Positions 17,249-25,933 of a DNA stretch of 64,000 bases are shown here, piece by piece. The DNA comes from Streptomyces sp. 549 (GTDB lineage: Bacteria > Actinomycetota > Actinomycetes > Streptomycetales > Streptomycetaceae). Location of the stretch: the NCBI RefSeq assembly GCF_030124175.1, contig NZ_JASKMT010000021.1, positions 35,747 through 99,746 of the forward strand. The letters are read 5' to 3'. The position numbers and the translations under genes are program-made. How positions within the stretch are numbered: position 1 is the first letter of the stretch; every line of letters begins with the position of its first letter. The notes under the pieces are model-generated. The model worked only from the letters and a program-made list of their open reading frames with translations, was not told the origin of the DNA and did not search any database.

Positions 17249-17775
17249 GGTCTCGACCCCGGACAGGGTTCACAGCTGGTGGGCATGGGACACGACCTGG
17301 TCCAGGAGTACCCGGACCTGCTCACCACCTACTACCGGCCGGCCGACGAGGTGCTGGGTCTGCCGCTCTCGCAGCTGTGCTGGGAGCGACCGAAGGCCGC
17401 CCTGCTGGACACCGCGGTGACCCAGCCCGCCGTCTCACTCACCAGCCTCGCCACCTGGGACGTGCTCCGCCGCCACGGCGCCCGCCCGGACGTCGTGGCC
17501 GGACACAGCCTGGGGGAGTACACCGCGCTCGTCGCCGCCGGTGTGCTCGACTGGTCGACGCCCTCCGCCTGGTCCGGCTGCGCGGCGAGCTGATGTCCGG
17601 CGCGAGCCGGATGGCCGCGGACGGCGTCGGCCGGTTCGTGGAGGTCGGCCCGGGCAAGGTCCTCTGCGGCCTGTGCCGGTGCATCGCGCCCGGTTCCGAG
17701 ATCCACCGGACTCTCGACCTGCGCCGCGTCCGGCTCACCTTGGACGCCCTGCCCGTGCCTGCCCGGCAGGGCTGA
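17249..17775 (+). pseudogene. Malonyl-CoA:ACP transacylase (FabD-like) remnant
   Basis: A frame from about 17249 reads P-G-Q-G-S-Q-L-V-G-M-G (the family N-terminal motif), then an otherwise normal N-terminal half to the nucleophile elbow G-H-S-L-G-E-Y and A-A-G-V-L-D-W. Near 17560 the frame shifts to D-A-L-R-L-V-R-L-R-G-E-L-M. It then jumps straight to the family C-terminus V-E-V-G-P-G-K-V-L. Roughly 150 central residues, including the catalytic histidine region, are missing, and no start codon precedes the first motif convincingly. It is a pseudogene of primary-type or polyketide acyltransferase origin. Confidence 0.85.
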
Positions 17776-18057
17776 GCCCACGGTCCGCACCGCCTCGCGC
17801 GGACCGCCGCCCGCCGGGGCGGCACCCACGCGAGGCACGCGGGAAGTGCGGGAAATGTCAGATCGGTGGCGAAGGGCTGCCCCGCGCTCCCCGGCGGGCG
17901 CACGACGACAGCTACGGCACCTCACCGTGTTGTCGGAACATCCATGTACGACCAGTATGCGGATGTCCCTCCGCCTCGCGATGCACCGCACCTGACGCCG
18001 TGCGCTCATCCACCAGGGAGTGCGGGACAGCCCTTAAGATGCGCTCGGAGGTGGATC

Positions 18058-20325
18058 ATGTCCGAGCGCATCGAGGCGATCAACGCACTGATCGCCAGTC
18101 GGCCCGTGCTGCCGCCGCCCGCGGAGCGGGAACGGCTGCGCAGGGCGCACGGGCTCACCCAGGACCAGGTCGCCGAAGCCCTCGGAGTACGCCGAGCCAC
18201 GCTGGTGAACTGGGAGGCCGGACGGACCGACCCCCGACCTCCGCAACGGGACGCCTACGCCCATCTACTGACGGAACTGGCCAAGCGCTACCCGCTGGAC
18301 GACGCCGACGCCGCCCGCGCCTTTGCCTCCACTCCAGCTCCGGCCCCGGCCCCCGTGCACCCTCCTCCCGCTGCCACCGAGCCCGCCCGTAGCGCCGAGC
18401 CCGTCTCGGGCGCCGAACGCCCCCCAGCCGTCGACCCGCCCCTCGCAGCCGAGCCGGTGGGCCCGACACGTCACGGCTCTGGCGCCACCGACGGGGCCCC
18501 GCCCCCACCCGCCCCCTTCGATGGCGCGGCGAAGAAGCGTCGAGTCACACGGCCGACACCGCAGCGCGCCGAGTCGACCGCCGACCACAGCCCCGACGCG
18601 GAGTTCGCCCACGGGCCGCTCGGCGTGCTCGACGGGGAGGGCCTGCTGCACTGCGTGGACGGTCTGCTCCTGGAATGCCCGGCCGTCACCGTCGCCGCGC
18701 TGGCCGCGTGGACGCTTGCGGAAGCCCGACTCGGCGCACACCGCCTGCACCCGTCCGGCTGGGACGCCGACCCGTTGGTCGTACTCACCGCTGAGGCCGC
18801 CGAACGGCTCGGGCTGCCTGACCGCCTGGAGGACCGCCGCGAGCTGCGCCTACCACCGGACCACCAGGTCATCCAGCAACTCGTAGAGGGAGAGTGGCAG
18901 TTGACCCGACGCGGATTCGGTCCCTGGGCCCGCGTCCACCGTCCGGCGCAGCACGGCCGTCGCCAGTGCGTGCAGTTCGCCGTGCTGCCGTGGGGCGCGC
19001 TCGACGCCCGCTCGTGGAGTGCCGCCGACCGCCTGCCCCCGGCCCAACTCGCCCATGTGCTCGGCACCTACGCGCGCCGCGTGCTCACCCCGCGAGGTTC
19101 CACCGCCGTCTCCGGGCTGGAGGCGATGACGGCGCTGCGCCCGCCGACCAGGGCGGTGCGTGACACGGCGACCGGCCGGTGGGTGTCAGGACCGGTTCCC
19201 GGCTCGCTCACCGAGGCGGTGGACCCCGCGCCTGTGGAGGCACCCGCCGAGCATCCGCTGGTCGTGGCGAGCTACCCGCGCAGCCACCAGCGGACCCCGG
19301 CCGAGATGCTGGACGAGGAGGCGTACGACTGGATCCGGGACCCGCAACTGCTCACCGACGCCGAGTGCGCGCGCTCCTACGCGGTCGGCATCGACGTCAA
19401 CACCGCCTTCCTCGCCGCAGCCAACCGGCTCGTCGTCGGCCTGGGCCCGCCCACCCACGTCCGCCGGCCGGAGTTCGACAAGAAGACTCCCGGCTCGTGG
19501 CTGGTGGACCTCTCCGGGATCACGCTGGACCCCCGCCTGCCCAGCCCCTTCACCCCCCACGGCGAACCGCCGACCGGCCCCGCCTGGTACGCCACGCCGA
19601 CCGTCGCCTACGCGCGGGAACTCGTCGACCGGTACGGGTTGGACTGCCCGGTCACGCCCGTCGAGGCCTGGCTCCGCACTGAGTCCGGGCCCTACCTCGA
19701 CCCCTGGTACAAACACCTCGCAGACGCGTACAAGGCCACCATGGCCGACCTCGGCGTCGTCACCGGGATGAGCGCCCCCGACTTCCTGGCCGCGATGGAG
19801 AAGCACAAGGAGGCCGACCCCGCCACGGCCGCGGTGCTGTCGGCGATCAAGTCCACGGTCAAGGGCGGAATCGGCAAGCTCAGGGAACGCCCCCAGGGCG
19901 CCGGGTACCGGTACGGCGAACGGTGGCCGGCGCTGGAGCGCCCCACGTGGAGGCCGGACATCCGGGCAGCCGTCATCGCCGCCGCCCGGGTCAACATGCA
20001 CCGCAAGGTGCTCGCCACGGCGCTCGCCACGCAGAGCGCCCCGGCACCTTCCGGCAGCCTTGTCCTCGGCGAGGACGCGATGCTGCCGATCGCGATGCTC
20101 TCCGACTGCGCCGTCTACCTCTCGCCCGGCCCGAGCCCGCTCGACGTCCTGCCGTACACGCCGGACGGCAAGCCGGCCGCGGGCTGCTTCCGCCTCGGTG
20201 TGTCCCCGGGAATGGTCAAGCACGAGGGGACCCAGGACATGCTGTGGGCGGTGCGCATGCTCGACGAGGGCCACAACCCGGCGCGGCACATCAAGGGCAC
20301 CGACGCTGCGAACGACGGAGAGTAG
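18058..20325 (+). CDS. tap: Telomere-associated protein Tap
   Basis: The 755-residue protein has an N-terminal helix-turn-helix of XRE type (about 20-60, L-T-Q-D-Q-V-A-E-A-L-G-V), a Pro/Ala-rich linker (about 85-170) and a long conserved C-terminal domain with G-I-D-V-N-T-A-F near residue 444. Size, layout and linkage to tpg match Tap of Streptomyces, which binds the 3' overhang of the linear telomere and recruits the terminal protein; a primase-like activity has been reported for the family. The D-V-N-T-A-F segment resembles a polymerase/primase metal-binding motif (inference). ATG 18058 has GGAGGTG upstream. It forms an operon with tpg (9-base gap). Confidence 0.9.
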   Translation: MSERIEAINALIASRPVLPPPAERERLRRAHGLTQDQVAEALGVRRATLVNWEAGRTDPRPPQRDAYAHLLTELAKRYPLDDADAARAFASTPAPAPAPVHPPPAATEPARSAEPVSGAERPPAVDPPLAAEPVGPTRHGSGATDGAPPPPAPFDGAAKKRRVTRPTPQRAESTADHSPDAEFAHGPLGVLDGEGLLHCVDGLLLECPAVTVAALAAWTLAEARLGAHRLHPSGWDADPLVVLTAEAAERLGLPDRLEDRRELRLPPDHQVIQQLVEGEWQLTRRGFGPWARVHRPAQHGRRQCVQFAVLPWGALDARSWSAADRLPPAQLAHVLGTYARRVLTPRGSTAVSGLEAMTALRPPTRAVRDTATGRWVSGPVPGSLTEAVDPAPVEAPAEHPLVVASYPRSHQRTPAEMLDEEAYDWIRDPQLLTDAECARSYAVGIDVNTAFLAAANRLVVGLGPPTHVRRPEFDKKTPGSWLVDLSGITLDPRLPSPFTPHGEPPTGPAWYATPTVAYARELVDRYGLDCPVTPVEAWLRTESGPYLDPWYKHLADAYKATMADLGVVTGMSAPDFLAAMEKHKEADPATAAVLSAIKSTVKGGIGKLRERPQGAGYRYGERWPALERPTWRPDIRAAVIAAARVNMHRKVLATALATQSAPAPSGSLVLGEDAMLPIAMLSDCAVYLSPGPSPLDVLPYTPDGKPAAGCFRLGVSPGMVKHEGTQDMLWAVRMLDEGHNPARHIKGTDAANDGE

Positions 20326-20334
20326 GACCCCGGC

Positions 20335-20892
20335 ATGGGCATCATCGGCGACAGCCTCGACAAGGCCGAGCAGAACACCACCACCAGGCCCCTGCCGAAG
20401 TCCGCCGGAGCGCAGATGCGCTTCCTGCTGCGGGCGGAGAAGGGCTCGACGCGTGCCGTCGCCCGCAGGCTGGGCGTCACCCAGCGGACCGTCGAGCGCT
20501 ACCTCAAGGGCACGTTCAAACGCCCCCGCAAGGACCTTGCCGCGCGTCTCGCCGCCGAGGTGGGCAAGAGCTGGCAGCCGCGGGTCCGGGAGCGGGCCCG
20601 CAGACGCGCCGCCACCACCGGCGGCATCGTCATCGAGACGCGCGCCCGCTTCGGTTTCACCGCCGCCCCCGGCAGCACCGACGACGGCCGTATCCGGCGC
20701 ATCACCCAGCACCTGTCACCCGCCTACGCGCAGCGCCTCTTCGAGGCCCGCACATCCGGAGCCGGTGAGCAGCGGCTTCGGGAGATCGCGGCGGAAGGAC
20801 TGCAGGAGCAGTACTTCAAGGACAACGGCCGCCGCGCCCGCGACCTGGTGGTCGAGTTCACCGACATCGACTACGTCGAACTCGATTACTGA
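20335..20892 (+). CDS. tpg: Telomere terminal protein Tpg
   Basis: The 185-residue protein matches Tpg throughout: P-K-S-A-G-A-Q-M-R near residue 21, a helix-turn-helix (about 39-58, R-L-G-V-T-Q-R-T-V-E-R-Y), R-A-A-T-T-G-G-I-V-I (91-100) and E-F-T-D-I-D near the end. Tpg is covalently joined to the 5' ends of linear Streptomyces replicons and primes end patching. The reported priming threonine of S. coelicolor Tpg is T114; here the equivalent G-S-T-D-D segment is residues 113-117, making T115 (or S114) the candidate. The gene follows tap directly, the conserved order. Confidence 0.95.
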   Translation: MGIIGDSLDKAEQNTTTRPLPKSAGAQMRFLLRAEKGSTRAVARRLGVTQRTVERYLKGTFKRPRKDLAARLAAEVGKSWQPRVRERARRRAATTGGIVIETRARFGFTAAPGSTDDGRIRRITQHLSPAYAQRLFEARTSGAGEQRLREIAAEGLQEQYFKDNGRRARDLVVEFTDIDYVELDY

Positions 20893-21235
20893 GTCGCCCT
20901 GTTCGGTGCCCGCCGGCTGGTTCCGCTGGTGAACCGAAGCACGGTAGTCGTCACACAGGCAGGCTGGTTGCCACCGGCGTGGTGAGGTACGCGCGAGTCT
21001 CCGAGGGAGTGCTGACAGCTGAGCATCCGCATCTCAGCAGGTCGATGAGGGCGTGGTGCGCTCTTGATCCTCATATGGAGTCTCTGCTCCACTTCCTGGC
21101 CAGTCAGAAGACCGCGGTCGACCAGGTCACCCGGCCGTCAGCATCGGCACTCTGAGCGGAGCCGAGCAGACCGGGCTGCGCTGCGTCGGCGGGCCCCCGA
21201 AACGCATCGCCAAGCTGCCGGGCGGCCCGCCTGGT
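20893..21235. other. Intergenic after tpg, no gene seen
   Basis: A 343-base gap between tpg and the convergent epoxide hydrolase remnant. No recognisable domain and no array of telomere-like palindromes is present. Confidence 0.5.
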
Positions 21236-22090
21236 TCAGCCCCGGATGGTGGCGAGCCAGTCGGTCAGCAGGTGGTTCACCTCCTCGGGGCGTTCCTGCT
21301 GGATCCAGTGGCCGCAGCCGTCCAGGAGGTGGGAGGCGGACAGGGCGGGGAGGGTGGCGGGGTAGGCGTCGACGGCATCGGCCATCCAGGTGGTGGAGGC
21401 GTCCAGCGCGCCGCCGATGAACAGGGCGGGCTGTGTGATCGGGGCGCCGCGGTGGGAGGCGAGGTCTTCCCAGTCGCGGTCCATGTTGCGGTAGCGGTTG
21501 AGGGCGCCGGTCAGGCCGGTGCGTTCGAACTCTTCGGCGTAGACGTCGAGGTCGTCCTCGGTCAGCCAGGCCGGGAGCGGGCCGGCGGGGAAGCGGTCGC
21601 GCAGCCGGCAGCCCAGGGCGACGAAGTGCGGGTCGGGTTCGTCCGGGGCGGGCATGGTGTCGGCGGACAACGCGGCGTAGAAGCCGGCGAGCCAACCCCG
21701 GACGTCGGGCTCGATCTCCGTCTCGGCGCGGCCGGGCTCCTGGAAGTAGGAGCCGGGCTCCTGGAAGTAGGAGACGTAGAACTCCTGCCCGGGGCCGCCG
21801 ATCCGGCCGAAGACGTCGGTTGGGCGGGGGGCCGCCGGGCGGCGCGTACGGGACGCTCAGCAGGCCGACGGCGCGGAAGACCTCCGGGTGGAGCAGGGCG
21901 GAGGCGGCAGCGATGTTGGAGCCCCAGTCGTGGCCGACGACCACCGCGCTCTCCTCACCGAGGGCGCGCACGACGGCGACGTTGTCCTCCACCAGGTCGA
22001 GCATTCGGTAGGCGTCGGTCGCGGCGGGCTTGGAGGAGCGGCCGTAACCGCCGAGCACGCTGTCGCGGATCGAGACCGGCCCACGCAAAC
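21236..22090 (-). pseudogene. Epoxide hydrolase (alpha/beta hydrolase), truncated and frameshifted
   Basis: The reading starts inside the domain with G-Y-G-R-S-S-K-P, so about 70 N-terminal residues (including the HGFP oxyanion motif) are missing. It continues with the nucleophile elbow G-H-D-W-G-S-N. A one-base frameshift falls in a run of six C (minus strand, near 21828), after which the other frame gives V-F-G-R-I-G-G and the cap and C-terminal parts to 21236, including the catalytic D/H region (D-G-C-G-H-W-I-Q-Q-E-R-P). A 21-base in-frame direct duplication (21731-21772) doubles S-Y-F-Q-E-P-G. The gene is inactive. Confidence 0.85.
21731..21772. repeat. 21-base tandem duplication inside epoxide hydrolase remnant
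   Basis: Bases 21731-21751 are repeated exactly at 21752-21772, adding seven residues in frame. The family has one copy, so this is a recent local duplication. Confidence 0.95.
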
Positions 22091-22307
22091 CCGCCCTGGA
22101 GGTGCTGCTTCGTCCGGTCTCATTCGCCACGCCATCCGGCTCTCCCGGTGCCAACCGCTGAGCCTCGGCTCACGCTGGCGGGCCAACACCAAAAGATGTT
22201 CACCACCTGTGGTCATGTGGTAACTCCAGGTTGTTGAACGGGTGTATCGACAAGGCCGAGGGGTAACAACCGGGTCAGGAATTTCCCTGTGCAAAGGGAG
22301 GAGTGAC

Positions 22308-23084
22308 ATGCTCAAAGACCTTCTGGCCCGCCTCACTCAACGCGCGCAAAGACTGCTGGGCGATGGCATCCGTGCTCCCGGCTCCGGCACCGGCTCCGGC
22401 TCCGGTGACTCGGGGCCGTCCACCCCGGAGAGTGTTCACGCGCCGGTCTTCGTCGCGGACTTCGCCTCGACCTCGCAGTGGGTGGCCGGACGCTCCTGGG
22501 CCTATCCGGGCGGAGGGCCGGTCAATCCCGACGACGACAAACTCGACTACCTGGTGGAGGACGCCTCCTACTCGCGCAGCGGCACCTTCCGTGCCACCCG
22601 CCGGTCTGACGGCCGGTGGAACGCGGGGCTGCTGACCACCGAGGGCAGCCGGGAGGGCTTCATGGCGCGGACCGGTGACGTGCTGGAGGCCAGGGTGCGG
22701 CTTCCCGAGCAGATCGGTGCCTGGCCGGCCATCTGGACGTGGCTCGACGGCGGGCAGGAGATCGACGTCTTCGAGTACCACACCGACAATCCCGACCTGC
22801 TGGAGCTGTCCAACCGGATCAGGGGCGGCCACCTGTACTACCGCGACCCGGCGATCCGGCCCGGTGGGTGGGTGGACCTGCGGGTCGAGTTCGGCGCGTA
22901 CTCGGTGGTCTGGTGGGTGAACGGCAAACGGGTGTTCGCCGACCGGCGCGGCGTGGGCCGGCGGTGGCGCGCCTATCTCATCGTCAACCTCTCGGTGTGC
23001 GCCGGCCGTTACCACCCGCCGCCTCCCCCGGAGGTCACGGAGATGTCCTTCGAGGTGGCGTACCTGCGCGTCCACCGACCGTAG
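22308..23084 (+). CDS. GH16-like beta-glucanase-fold protein
   Basis: The 258-residue protein contains the GH16 pattern G-A-W-P-A-I-W-T-W (138-146) followed by the catalytic E-I-D-V-F-E (E151, D153, E156). The rest fits a jelly-roll laminarinase-type fold, ending with strand-rich sequence near 230-255. No signal peptide is present; the N-terminus is an amphipathic helix (M-L-K-D-L-L-A-R-L) and a Gly/Ser linker, which is unusual for a secreted polysaccharide hydrolase. ATG 22308 has GGGAGGAG upstream. Related proteins occur in actinomycetes and their phages. The substrate is not known. Confidence 0.8.
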   Translation: MLKDLLARLTQRAQRLLGDGIRAPGSGTGSGSGDSGPSTPESVHAPVFVADFASTSQWVAGRSWAYPGGGPVNPDDDKLDYLVEDASYSRSGTFRATRRSDGRWNAGLLTTEGSREGFMARTGDVLEARVRLPEQIGAWPAIWTWLDGGQEIDVFEYHTDNPDLLELSNRIRGGHLYYRDPAIRPGGWVDLRVEFGAYSVVWWVNGKRVFADRRGVGRRWRAYLIVNLSVCAGRYHPPPPPEVTEMSFEVAYLRVHRP

Positions 23085-23111
23085 CCCGCACGGCGAGCGT
23101 CGCGTCAGCCG

Positions 23112-23211
23112 GATCGCCGCCCGTGCGCATGTTGGCCAGGTCAAGGGGCTCGACGCCGAGGGAGTCCAAGTTCTCGTGGGCCTGCTCGCGCAGGTCCTCG
23201 GGGCGCCGGAC
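23112..23211 (-). pseudogene. Aldo/keto reductase fragment
   Basis: A 33-residue stretch reading V-R-R-P-E-D-L-R-E-Q then N-L-D-S-L-G-V-E-P-L-D-L matches the middle of aldo/keto reductases (the helix before the fifth strand). No frame continues on either side. It is a small remnant between the GH16-like gene and the methyltransferase. Confidence 0.5.
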
Positions 23212-23377
23212 TGCGGGTCAGTTGCCCCTGCGCGTCTCGGGTCGCGCCTACCTGGTGGCGATGAACAGCGGCACGTAGCCGCCCTCAAGTGACGCGCAGT
23301 CGGCTGGGAAGTGAGCCACTACTTCGGGACCGAGCGCCCCGGCCGGCACAACGAGCGGCTGATCCGAATCGAACCGT

Positions 23378-24130
23378 TCAGGGTGTGCCGCGGCGGAACA
23401 GGACTGTCCAGAGGAAGGGCTCGCCGAAGAGTGCCGACCCGGGGCCCTCGTCCCGCATGGCACGCGACTCCACGACCGCCAGCGGGGAGAAGATCGAGCG
23501 CAGGGACTGATCGGTGTAGGCGAGGCCGCCTCCCAGGTGCAGCCGCCGGTAGAGGTCGGCATCCGGCACCTCCGACCCCATGCGTCCGGCCGCGAAACAG
23601 GTCATGGCGAAGTGGCCACCCGGAGTGAGGGCCCGGTCGAGCAGAGCCAGGTAGCTGACGCGGCGGTGCGGCGGCAGATGATGGAAACAACCGGAGTCGT
23701 AGACGAGGTCGAAGGCATCGCCCAGGACCTCGTCGGTCTGCGCGAACGCGTCTCCGTGCACGAAGCGGACCGAGGCGCCTGACGCGTCGGCCCGTTCCCG
23801 GGCCCAGGCGATCGCTTCGGAGGATAGGTCGATCGCGGTCACGTCCCAACCGCGGCTCGCGAGTTCGAGGGCGTTGCGTCCCGGGCCGCAGCCGAGGTCG
23901 AGGGCCCTGGTCCCGGTGATCGCCCCGCGGTCGAGGTGCGTCACCAGGTTCTCGTCGGGCTTCGCCACGAAGAACGGCACGGACCGGGAGCGGTCCTGGT
24001 AGAAGGTGTCCCACCATGCGGACCCTTCGTCGGCCCAGCGGTCCGCGCCCTGTGCGAACAAGCCGTCCAGCATGCGCAGTACGTCGTCCATCGACCGGAT
24101 GTGCCGCGTCGGTGCGAGTTCCTGGTCCAT
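23378..24130 (-). CDS. Class I SAM-dependent methyltransferase
   Basis: The 250-residue protein has the SAM-binding motif I (L-D-L-G-C-G-P-G-R-N, near 80), an acidic motif II (V-T-A-I-D-L-S) and D-A-F after a charged loop, then motif post-I and Y-D-S-G-C-F-H-H. The C-H-H segment resembles thiopurine-type or small-molecule methyltransferases. ATG 24130 is chosen from the family N-terminus. The substrate is not apparent; neighbours do not help. Confidence 0.85.
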   Translation of the reverse strand: MDQELAPTRHIRSMDDVLRMLDGLFAQGADRWADEGSAWWDTFYQDRSRSVPFFVAKPDENLVTHLDRGAITGTRALDLGCGPGRNALELASRGWDVTAIDLSSEAIAWARERADASGASVRFVHGDAFAQTDEVLGDAFDLVYDSGCFHHLPPHRRVSYLALLDRALTPGGHFAMTCFAAGRMGSEVPDADLYRRLHLGGGLAYTDQSLRSIFSPLAVVESRAMRDEGPGSALFGEPFLWTVLFRRGTP

Positions 24131-24357
24131 GCCCCGAGCGTAGGCGTGACCTGCGTATTCGGCCGCTGAACGGCGGTCGGGCCGGGGCGCCGGACGGGCG
24201 TGTGCGGCACGCTGGGCGCGGTTGCGGACTAGGGAGCCCGTGCCTGGGGTGAAGTCACGCCAGTGCAGCGGTTGTTGACGTTCTCGGGTGCTCTGAGCGG
24301 CGCGGCGAGAGCGGTTATCCGCCGCTGCCCGTCGACGGCACCGGTGTGCGTGGCGGG

Positions 24358-24981
24358 TCAGTTCTGAGCCGGGCGGACCGGCTGGCGGAGAATGGTGCGC
24401 AACCGGCGCGGGTCCGTCCTCCGGGCATCGGAGAGGTAGATCTCGTGATGGCGGCCGCGCGGCGCGAGCCTCTGCGCGGGCATGAACTCCTCGTGCATCC
24501 GTTTGATCGTCGGCCCCTCCTCGTCGTACGGCCCGACGTGGAGGATCTGCACACACCGTCCCTCGGTGTGGTCGTCGAAGCGCACCCGGTGGCCGGCGCT
24601 GAGCTTCTTCGTCCTCGCCACGCGCTCTCTCGCCTCTTCGACCGTGGCGGAGGTGACCCACTCCGGCTGGACGATCATGAGCGTCCACTTCCACTGGTCG
24701 TATCCCCGGGTCTCGAACACGCTCAGGTCGTCAGCGGACCACAGCCCCTCCAGCGGGCCGACGGTGTGTGTCCGCCCCTCCGTACTCTTGACGATCGCGC
24801 GTACGGCGTAGGCCGTCGTGTACAGCGCCTCGACCACTGCGCGGTAGTCGGCGGAGGTGTTGGGGTTGCCGTGGCCGTCCGCCATCAGGAAGCTCATGCG
24901 TGGCACGTCGACCAGGGCGAACCGGTCGTGCCCTGCCGAGTACAGGTCTCGCCGTTCCTTCTTGACGTCGTAGTTCTGCAC
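24358..24981 (-). CDS. GyrI-like small-molecule-binding protein
   Basis: The 207-residue protein consists of two half-repeats of the GyrI/SHS2 fold. Typical features are Y-T-T-A-Y-A-V-R in the first half and L-H-V-G-P-Y-D-E-E-G-P-T-I in the second, the binding-cleft motif of AraC-effector-type and GyrI-like domains. Stand-alone members are often annotated 'GyrI-like domain-containing protein' and some hydrolyse or bind cyclopropanoid drugs. No DNA-binding domain is attached. Confidence 0.85.
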   Translation of the reverse strand: MQNYDVKKERRDLYSAGHDRFALVDVPRMSFLMADGHGNPNTSADYRAVVEALYTTAYAVRAIVKSTEGRTHTVGPLEGLWSADDLSVFETRGYDQWKWTLMIVQPEWVTSATVEEARERVARTKKLSAGHRVRFDDHTEGRCVQILHVGPYDEEGPTIKRMHEEFMPAQRLAPRGRHHEIYLSDARRTDPRRLRTILRQPVRPAQN

Positions 24982-25379
24982 ACGATCCTCTTCCTCGTCG
25001 GTCCGGGCTGCTCTCGGCGGTCCGGGCGGCTGGCGGGAGGCTGGGAAGCCTACCGGCGGGGTCGGACAGGACGGCGTGCCGAGGCCGGGTGTCGGCAGAC
25101 GTTCGCCGGTGGACCGGCGCCGGGGCGAGAGCCCGCGACGACAGGCGCAGAAGTGGTGAGGCGGAGAGGCTCGGAGTCGGCCGGGTGACCCCGCCCGGTA
25201 GGCGGGTCGCGCGGCCCGCCTGCCGGTTTTCCATCGCGGCGCCCCGCCGGAGCGTGCGTGATCCGGTGGGAATCGGCCGCTTCCGGCTGGGCAGGAGCCG
25301 CAGGAGCAGTGAACGTGCCCGAGCGTGGAAACGCGAGAGCGGGAACCCGAGAGGGAGAACCCACGGACGAAGGAGCGCC
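24982..25379. other. Divergent intergenic region
   Basis: About 400 bases between the GyrI-like gene and the DUF5709 gene, which point away from each other. No supported gene. Promoters for both must lie here; none is clear enough to place. Confidence 0.4.
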
Positions 25380-25868
25380 ATGAGTGACAGCGAGATGGCA
25401 GACGACGTCTACCAGCCGACGGGCGGCAACGAGGAGCAGGAGGACGCGGCGCCCCTGGACCTCCAGAACGCCGTCTCCGAGCGCACGTACGACGATGTCC
25501 TGGACGAGGGCTACTCCCCGCCGGAGAAGCCGCTGGGGGTCACCAAGCACGGCACCACCGCGGCCGAGCAGCACGAGGGGGAGACGCTGGACCAGCGGCT
25601 CGCCCAGGAGGTGCCCGAGGCGGCCGAACCAGTGGGGGACGGCGTGGGTGACCTTCCCGGTGGGGAGGGCGAGCCGATCGACCGGGAGGTGGGGGACGCG
25701 CGTGCCGGACGTCTGACGGCGCCCGACCAGGGTGTGCACACCGACACCACCAAGGAACTGGTGGGGCACGACGAGGGCATCGACGCGGGCGCGGCGAGCG
25801 CTGAGGAGGCAGCGGTGCACGTCGTGGAGGAGGACTCGGCCGACGGCGAAGGCCACGGGAGGCTCTGA
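25380..25868 (+). CDS. DUF5709 family acidic protein
   Basis: The 162-residue protein is strongly acidic and low in hydrophobic residues. It contains the family features Y-D-D-V-L-D-E-G-Y-S-P-P-E-K-P and E-T-L-D-Q-R-L-A-Q-E (about 40-85). It is probably largely disordered and cytoplasmic. GGACGAAGGAG lies upstream of ATG 25380. The function of the family is not known; many members are linked to osmotic or general stress regulons in Streptomyces (family knowledge, not shown here). Confidence 0.8.
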   Translation: MSDSEMADDVYQPTGGNEEQEDAAPLDLQNAVSERTYDDVLDEGYSPPEKPLGVTKHGTTAAEQHEGETLDQRLAQEVPEAAEPVGDGVGDLPGGEGEPIDREVGDARAGRLTAPDQGVHTDTTKELVGHDEGIDAGAASAEEAAVHVVEEDSADGEGHGRL

Positions 25869-25933
25869 GGAGGCCGGCCTGCCAGGCGGGCGAGTCGGGA
25901 GGCGCTGAGAGGTCACCAACCAGGGTGGGCCGT

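Noticed and set aside
19186..20712. 508-codon minus-strand frame across tap/tpg
   Set aside because: Shadow of the tap-tpg coding frames, whose identities are certain.
20893..21235. Possible telomere end near tpg
   Set aside because: No packed palindromes or end of sequence here; tap-tpg can lie far from the telomere itself.
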